10,895 bases of DNA from CAYTCZ01 sp964436315. GTDB taxonomy: Bacteria; Actinomycetota; Thermoleophilia; Gaiellales; Gaiellaceae. This document shows positions 7,060-10,895 of this stretch, piece after piece. The notes under the pieces are model-generated. The model was not told the DNA's origin, searched no databases, and worked only from the letters and a program-made list of their open reading frames with translations. The stretch lies in the NCBI GenBank assembly GCA_964436315.1, contig CAYTCZ010000127.1:1-10895 (forward strand), in the 5' to 3' direction. The position numbers and the translations under genes were made by a program. Each line of letters begins with the position of its first letter. Position 1 is the first letter of the stretch.

Positions 7060-8160
7060 CTAGGTAACGTCGTCGAGAGCGGCGAGGACCCGATCGGCCG
7101 TCTCGACCGTGGCATTCGTCCCCATCAACCCAACGCGCCAGATCTTCCCTGCGTTCGGGCCGAGCCCGGCGCCCACCTCGATGCCATGCTCGACGAGCAG
7201 CTTGCCCTGCGCCTCCTTGGCATCGACGCCCTCGGGAACGACGACCGAGGTTAGCTCCGGCAGCCGGTAGCCCTCCTCGGCGTAGAGGCCGAAGCCGCGC
7301 TCGAGGAGCCCATCCTGGAAGTGTTTGCCGGCGGCCTCGTGCCGCTGCCAGCGCGCCTCGAGGCCTTCGTCCAGCGTCTCGCGCAGCGACTCGTGCAGCG
7401 CGTAGACGCTCAGGATCGGCGTCGTGTGATGGTAGTAGGCCTCCGTCCAATGCGTCGCGAGCAGGTTGAGATCGAGGTAGAAGGTCGTCGGTTCTGTCCG
7501 TGCACGAACCCGCTCGAGCGCCCGCCGTGATGCTGTGATCGGGGCGAGCCCAGGTGGGCTCGCGAGACACTTCTGCGAGCAGGAGTAGGCGAAGTCGACC
7601 CCCCAGCCGTCGGCGTCCACTTCGATGCCGCCGAGCGAGGTAACGCAGTCGAGCATGTAGAGCGTCTCCGTACCCGCGAGGTACTCGCCGAGCTCGGCAG
7701 TCGGCTGGCGCATTCCGGTCGAGGTCTCGGCGTGAACCATCGCAAGCAGTCGCGCGTCCGGGTGCTTGTTGTGCGTCTCGATCAGAAGCTCGGACGGGAT
7801 GTGCGTGCCCCACTCAGCTTCGACGGGAATGACCTCACCACCGTGGCGCCGCACCATCTCGGCAATGCGGCCGCCGAAGAAGCCCGCGATGCCGATGATC
7901 GCCTTGTCGCCCGGCTCGATCAGGTTCGCGACGCCGGCCTCCATGCCCGAGTGTCCGGTGCCCGACACCGGGAAGGCAACTCCATCCGTGCGCCGGTAGA
8001 CGCGGGCGAGCATCTCGACGACGTCGTCCATGATCATGCGGAAATCAGGATCCATATGCCCGAGCATCGGCTCTCGCATCGCGTCGAGAACGCCGTCGGA
8101 GACGTTCGACGGGCCCGGGCCGCAGAGCAGCCGTGGCGGTGGATTGAGTCGATCGGTCAC
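7060..8160 (-). CDS. PLP-dependent alanine-glyoxylate / serine-glyoxylate-type aminotransferase
   Basis: 366 residues from a GTG at 8160, typical length for the class V aminotransferase subgroup containing AGT and SGAT. Visible features: GPGPSNV at 14-20, substrate-loop SGTGHSGMEA at 66-75, Asp171 in YMLDCVTSLGG (PLP pyridine nitrogen), the Schiff-base Lys197 in SCSQKCLASPPG, and Arg342 in WRVGLMG for binding the substrate carboxylate. The enzyme transfers an amino group from alanine, serine or a related donor to glyoxylate to give glycine; the exact donor cannot be read from sequence. It is last in a probable operon, 36 nt after the metallohydrolase/rhodanese gene and downstream of glcF, whose complex produces glyoxylate. 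That context supports glyoxylate as acceptor. Related family members act as phosphoserine- or aspartate-type transaminases, so function is assigned at family level. Confidence 0.9.
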   Translation of the reverse strand: MTDRLNPPPRLLCGPGPSNVSDGVLDAMREPMLGHMDPDFRMIMDDVVEMLARVYRRTDGVAFPVSGTGHSGMEAGVANLIEPGDKAIIGIAGFFGGRIAEMVRRHGGEVIPVEAEWGTHIPSELLIETHNKHPDARLLAMVHAETSTGMRQPTAELGEYLAGTETLYMLDCVTSLGGIEVDADGWGVDFAYSCSQKCLASPPGLAPITASRRALERVRARTEPTTFYLDLNLLATHWTEAYYHHTTPILSVYALHESLRETLDEGLEARWQRHEAAGKHFQDGLLERGFGLYAEEGYRLPELTSVVVPEGVDAKEAQGKLLVEHGIEVGAGLGPNAGKIWRVGLMGTNATVETADRVLAALDDVT

Positions 8161-8196
8161 GAGCAGGAGTCTTTCAGACGCGTTGCGGTCGGCGGT

Positions 8197-9597
8197 CTAT
8201 GAGACGCTCGCGGTCTCGAGTCGGGATGCCTCCCAGGCCTCCATCCCGCCGACGACGTCGACCAGGTTCTCGTACCCCTCCCGCTCGAGGAGGCTCTTCG
8301 CAATGGCGGAGCGATAGCCCGAGCCACAGGTGATAACGATCTCGCGGCCCCGCGGCACCTCGGAGATGCGGTCGGGGAGTTCGTTTAGCGGGATATGGAG
8401 CGCCCCTGGAATGTGGCCGGCGTTGAGTTCCGCGTCGGTGCGAACGTCGAGCACGAGCGGCTGCTCGGTCGCAAGCTGCTCCGCGAGCGTCGGTGCGGTG
8501 ATTCGCTCGCTGCGCGCGATGAGATCAGGCCGGTTGTCGAGCGCTTGCATGCCGCCTTCGACGTACCCAGCAACGACATCAAAGCCGATTCGGCCGAGTC
8601 GGAGCGCAGCCTCTTCTTCGCGACCGGGATCGGCGATCAAGACGATCCCGTGCTTCTGATCGAGGAGCGTGCCACTCCAGGTCGCGTAGCTGCCGTCCAG
8701 CGGGATGTTGATGCTCCCGCGGACGTGGGCACCTGCGAACTCCGCCGGCTCACGAACATCCAACAGTTGGCCTCCCTCGTCAGCGAGCTTGAGCGCTTCG
8801 TCGAGCGAGAGTGGGGTCAGCTCCTTCTCGAGCGCGGTGTCGAGCGTGGGGCGCTCCTTGGTGTTCAGGACGGCGTCGTAGGTGAAGTAGTCGGGCGTGA
8901 AGGGCTGATCGGCCGTGACCAGCCGGATGAACTCGTCTTTCTGCATCGGTTGGAGCGCTGCGTTGTAGAGGCGCTGAACGCCCATCGTCGAGACCGTGTC
9001 GGTCGACAGGTTCTTTCCGCAGAGCGAGCCCGCGCCGTGACCCGGATACACGAGCGTCTCGTCGGGAAGCGGGAGAAGTCTCTCGTGAAGCGAGTCGTAC
9101 AACATGGAGCCCAGCTCTTCGGCACTCCAGCCAAGCGACGCCCTCAGATCAGGACGCCCCACGTCACCGATGAACAGCGTGTCGCCCGTGAGCACGGCGT
9201 AGGGCTGTTCGTCGCTCTTGGCCCGATCGAACACCAACAGCGAGATCGACTCTGGAGAATGGCCTGGCGTCTCGAGGATTGTGAGCCGCACTTCCGAGCC
9301 GAGTTCAACTCCTTCACCATTCGCGAACGGCAGGAACTCGTACTCGGCCTCGGCTCGCGAGCCAAGTCCGATCTGCGCGCCGACTCGATCACGGAGCTCG
9401 AGATGCCCCGCGACGAAGTCGGCATGGAAATGCGTGAGAAAGACGTACCGGATCTCGAGTTCGTCCGCCTCCGCGTCTGCCAGGTACTGGTCGATATCTC
9501 GCTGCGGATCGACGACGGCTGCAACCTTGCTCTCTTCGTCGGCAACCAGGTACGAGGCATGAGCGAGGCAGCCGAGGTAGTACTGCTTGAGGATCAC
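8197..9597 (-). CDS. Metallo-beta-lactamase-fold hydrolase with two rhodanese domains (persulfide dioxygenase-like)
   Basis: 466 residues from a GTG at 9597. Residues 1-215 form the metallo-beta-lactamase domain: THFHADF at 55-61 (H56, H58, D60), PGHSPES with H113, TGDTLFIGDVGRPDL with D139, and YPGHGAGSLCGK with H187. This pattern matches ETHE1-like persulfide dioxygenases and glyoxalase II-like enzymes. Rhodanese domain 1 (about 262-355) has no cysteine in its active loop (LIADPGREEEA), so it is degenerate. Rhodanese domain 2 (about 368-460) has Cys424 in ITCGSGYRSA, a complete loop. The family is linked to oxidation of persulfides to sulfite and sulfur transfer; hydroxyacyl-thioester hydrolysis is the main alternative. 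It lies 41 nt after glcF and 36 nt before the aminotransferase in an apparent operon. Confidence 0.88.
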   Translation of the reverse strand: MILKQYYLGCLAHASYLVADEESKVAAVVDPQRDIDQYLADAEADELEIRYVFLTHFHADFVAGHLELRDRVGAQIGLGSRAEAEYEFLPFANGEGVELGSEVRLTILETPGHSPESISLLVFDRAKSDEQPYAVLTGDTLFIGDVGRPDLRASLGWSAEELGSMLYDSLHERLLPLPDETLVYPGHGAGSLCGKNLSTDTVSTMGVQRLYNAALQPMQKDEFIRLVTADQPFTPDYFTYDAVLNTKERPTLDTALEKELTPLSLDEALKLADEGGQLLDVREPAEFAGAHVRGSINIPLDGSYATWSGTLLDQKHGIVLIADPGREEEAALRLGRIGFDVVAGYVEGGMQALDNRPDLIARSERITAPTLAEQLATEQPLVLDVRTDAELNAGHIPGALHIPLNELPDRISEVPRGREIVITCGSGYRSAIAKSLLEREGYENLVDVVGGMEAWEASRLETASVS

Positions 9598-9638
9598 GGA
9601 AATCAGTCTATGCGCAGGCGCCCAGGCCGGGCCGGTCT

Positions 9639-10895
9639 CTAGCGACGAGCGCTCTCGAGGATCTCCCGCACCGACGCGCCACGGATCGAGGCATCGACGA
9701 GTTCGATTGGATGGACTGAAGGCAGCGGGTGGCCCTCGCGGCGGAGCGCCGCGCTCACCTGCACCAGACAGCCGGGGTTCGCGCTCGCATAGACATCGGC
9801 GTTCGTTGCCAGGACGGCCTCGGCTTTTCTCGAGCCAAGCTCAGTTGCTGCCTCCGGTTGCGTCAGGTTGTAGATGCCTGCGCTGCCGCAGCAGATGTCC
9901 TGATTCGCCGGTTCAGCAATCTCGACACCCGGAATCGTCCTGAGAACAGCTCGGGGCGCCGAGCGGACGCGCTGCGCGTGCGCGAGATGGCACGAATCCT
10001 GAAACGCAACCCGGAGCTCGAGAGCCCCTCGGTCTGCGCGCGGCGGTTCTTGGGCCAGGAGTTCCTGGACGTCCAGAACGCGCTCAGAGAAGCGATGCGC
10101 CTGCTCTGCATACTCCGAATCGCTTGCAAGGAGATAGCCGTAGTCCTTGAGGTTCGAGCCGCAGCCCGCCGCGTTCGAAATAACGAAATCGACACCGGCT
10201 TTCTCGAACGTTTCGATCGTTCGCCGAGCGCGCGCGAGACCGTCATCGTGACGGCCGGCGTGGATTGAAAGCGCGCCACAGCAAGCTTGATCGGCCGGGG
10301 CGACGACCTCATATCCCTCGGCAGCCAGCACCCGGGCCGTGGCCGCATTGACATCCCCGAAGAGAACGCTCTGAACACACCCGGTCAGGAGACCGACCCG
10401 CCCACGCTTTTCGCCGGCTGCCGGAGTCAGTTCTGCGGGCCGTTCCTTCGTCGGCTTCCACGAGGGAGCAAGCTGGAGCAATGGGGCAAGGGCCGAGGGC
10501 ACCGGCATCCGCTTACCGAGCGGCGCAAGTTTGAGCGCCGCCCGCAGCCGGCCGGGATTCGGGAAGACCTCGAAGACCATCGCCCGCAGAGCGCGACTCG
10601 CAGGAGGCCGTCGAAACTCCGACTCGATCAGCGTTCGCGTTTGCTCGATGAGCTTGTCGTACTGGACTCCGGACGGGCACGAGGTGAGACACGCCATACA
10701 GCCAAGGCAGCGGTCGAAGTGCTGCACCACGGTCGCGTTCAGCTCCATGGTTCCGTCTGCCAGACCTTCCATCAGGTAGACGCGACCGCGCGGGGAGTCC
10801 ATCTCTTCCCGCCAGAGCGTCCAGGTTGGGCAGGTCGGCAGTCAGAAGCCGCAGTGGACGCAGTCCTCGATGAGCTTGTGATCGATCACGCGAGA
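9639..10895 (-). CDS. glcF: Glycolate oxidase iron-sulfur subunit GlcF (5' end beyond window; in-frame TGA at a cluster cysteine)
   Basis: The frame is open from the window edge (418 codons) apart from one TGA at 10842-10844. Upstream of it is RVIDHKLIEDCVHCGF, downstream is LPTCPTWTLWREEMDSPRGR; together they are the first 4Fe-4S motif of GlcF (E. coli CVHCGFC..CP), with TGA at the third Cys. The second motif is intact (CLGCMACLTSCPS, codons 63-75 of the visible part). Two Cys-rich CCG-type domains follow, with ACCGALSIHAG, AAGCGSNL, CHLAHA, CCGSAGIYN and NPGCLVQ. GlcF passes electrons from the flavin subunits GlcD/GlcE during oxidation of glycolate to glyoxylate at the membrane. The Met at 10802 lies after the first motif, so it is not a credible native start. 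If the TGA is not recoded, the gene is broken or mis-sequenced. Other members of this Fe-S reductase family (GlpC-like, lactate-oxidising LldE/F) are possible, but the motif wording and neighbours favour GlcF. Confidence 0.85.
10808..10834 (-). promoter_or_regulatory. Weak candidate bacterial SECIS stem-loop downstream of the TGA
   Basis: Counting from the base after TGA, CCTG-(C bulge)-CCA at +8 to +15 can pair with TGGCGGG at +28 to +34: seven pairs including one G-U, with a 12-nt loop that starts at +16 and contains GGAC. The loop distance falls in the range usual for bacterial SECIS elements, but the loop is large and its GG is not at the first loop positions. In GC-rich coding DNA such stems arise easily by chance. 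Confidence 0.2.
10842..10844 (-). other. In-frame TGA at conserved 4Fe-4S cysteine position: candidate selenocysteine codon
   Basis: The pattern is C-V-H-C-G-F-(TGA)-L-P-T-C-P, where family members have Cys at the TGA. Cys codons differ from TGA by a single base, so a sequencing or assembly error or a point mutation gives the same picture. The coding frame, codon use and protein similarity are intact on both sides. In this window sucA ends in TGA, so TGA is a normal stop here and genome-wide reassignment is not supported. Confidence 0.45.

Noticed and set aside
6639..7254. Open frames crossing the N gap
   Set aside because: They depend on unknown bases, and the flanking sequence is an 11-bp tandem repeat, so reading frames across it are meaningless.
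8395..9642. Long plus-strand open frame opposite the metallohydrolase/rhodanese gene
   Set aside because: It is the antisense shadow of a strongly supported gene and has no recognisable domain.
9639..10802. GlcF starting at the Met at 10802
   Set aside because: This would delete the first 4Fe-4S motif, while the same frame upstream clearly encodes that motif apart from the TGA.
10842..10844. Genome-wide reassignment of TGA to an amino acid
   Set aside because: sucA ends at a TGA in the expected C-terminal position, and no other in-frame TGA occurs inside the genes.

Overview
The window is GC-rich bacterial DNA, most likely from a metagenome assembly: it contains a run of exactly 100 N, which is a typical scaffold-gap placeholder. 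It is densely coding. GTG starts are used for two genes, and the two N-terminal segments suggest a secreted enzyme and a membrane-anchored wall enzyme. The SucA-type protein reads like those of Actinomycetota such as Thermoleophilia, although it lacks the fused E2 domain of mycobacterial-type Kgd. That taxonomic placement is an inference with low confidence; nothing here fixes the phylum.

Left part (1-3602). A secreted polysaccharide-lyase-like protein runs leftward off the edge (1-899, minus). It carries two tandem copies of a 39-residue repeat ahead of its catalytic-type domain. A divergent gene follows, an LpxL/HtrB-like acyltransferase homologue that has lost the catalytic histidine (about 1093-2013, plus). 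Next is a membrane-anchored protein that joins a lytic transglycosylase domain to a VanY-like LAS peptidase domain (2127-3602, plus). All three point to the cell envelope or extracellular polysaccharide.

Middle (3603-7059). The convergent junction 3603-3713 holds three copies of a 25-nt repeat, two direct and one inverted; the last two form a 25-bp hairpin. The E1 component of 2-oxoglutarate dehydrogenase (sucA, 3714-6596, minus) stands alone. Upstream of it is a 463-nt non-coding stretch with two further short repeat families and the assembly gap, which sits inside an 11-bp tandem repeat.

Right part (7060-10895). Three minus-strand genes spaced by about 40 nt look like one operon, transcribed glcF -> metallo-beta-lactamase/rhodanese protein -> alanine-glyoxylate-type aminotransferase. 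GlcF belongs to an enzyme that makes glyoxylate from glycolate and the aminotransferase can consume glyoxylate, so the operon plausibly handles C2 acids. The metallohydrolase/rhodanese protein between them suggests a link to persulfide or thioester chemistry.

The most striking observation is in glcF. Its frame is open to the window edge except for one in-frame TGA, and that TGA sits exactly at the third cysteine of the first 4Fe-4S motif (CVHCGF-TGA-LPTCP). This could be a selenocysteine codon, a sequence error or a disabling mutation. A moderate stem-loop lies at about the right distance downstream, but it is not decisive.
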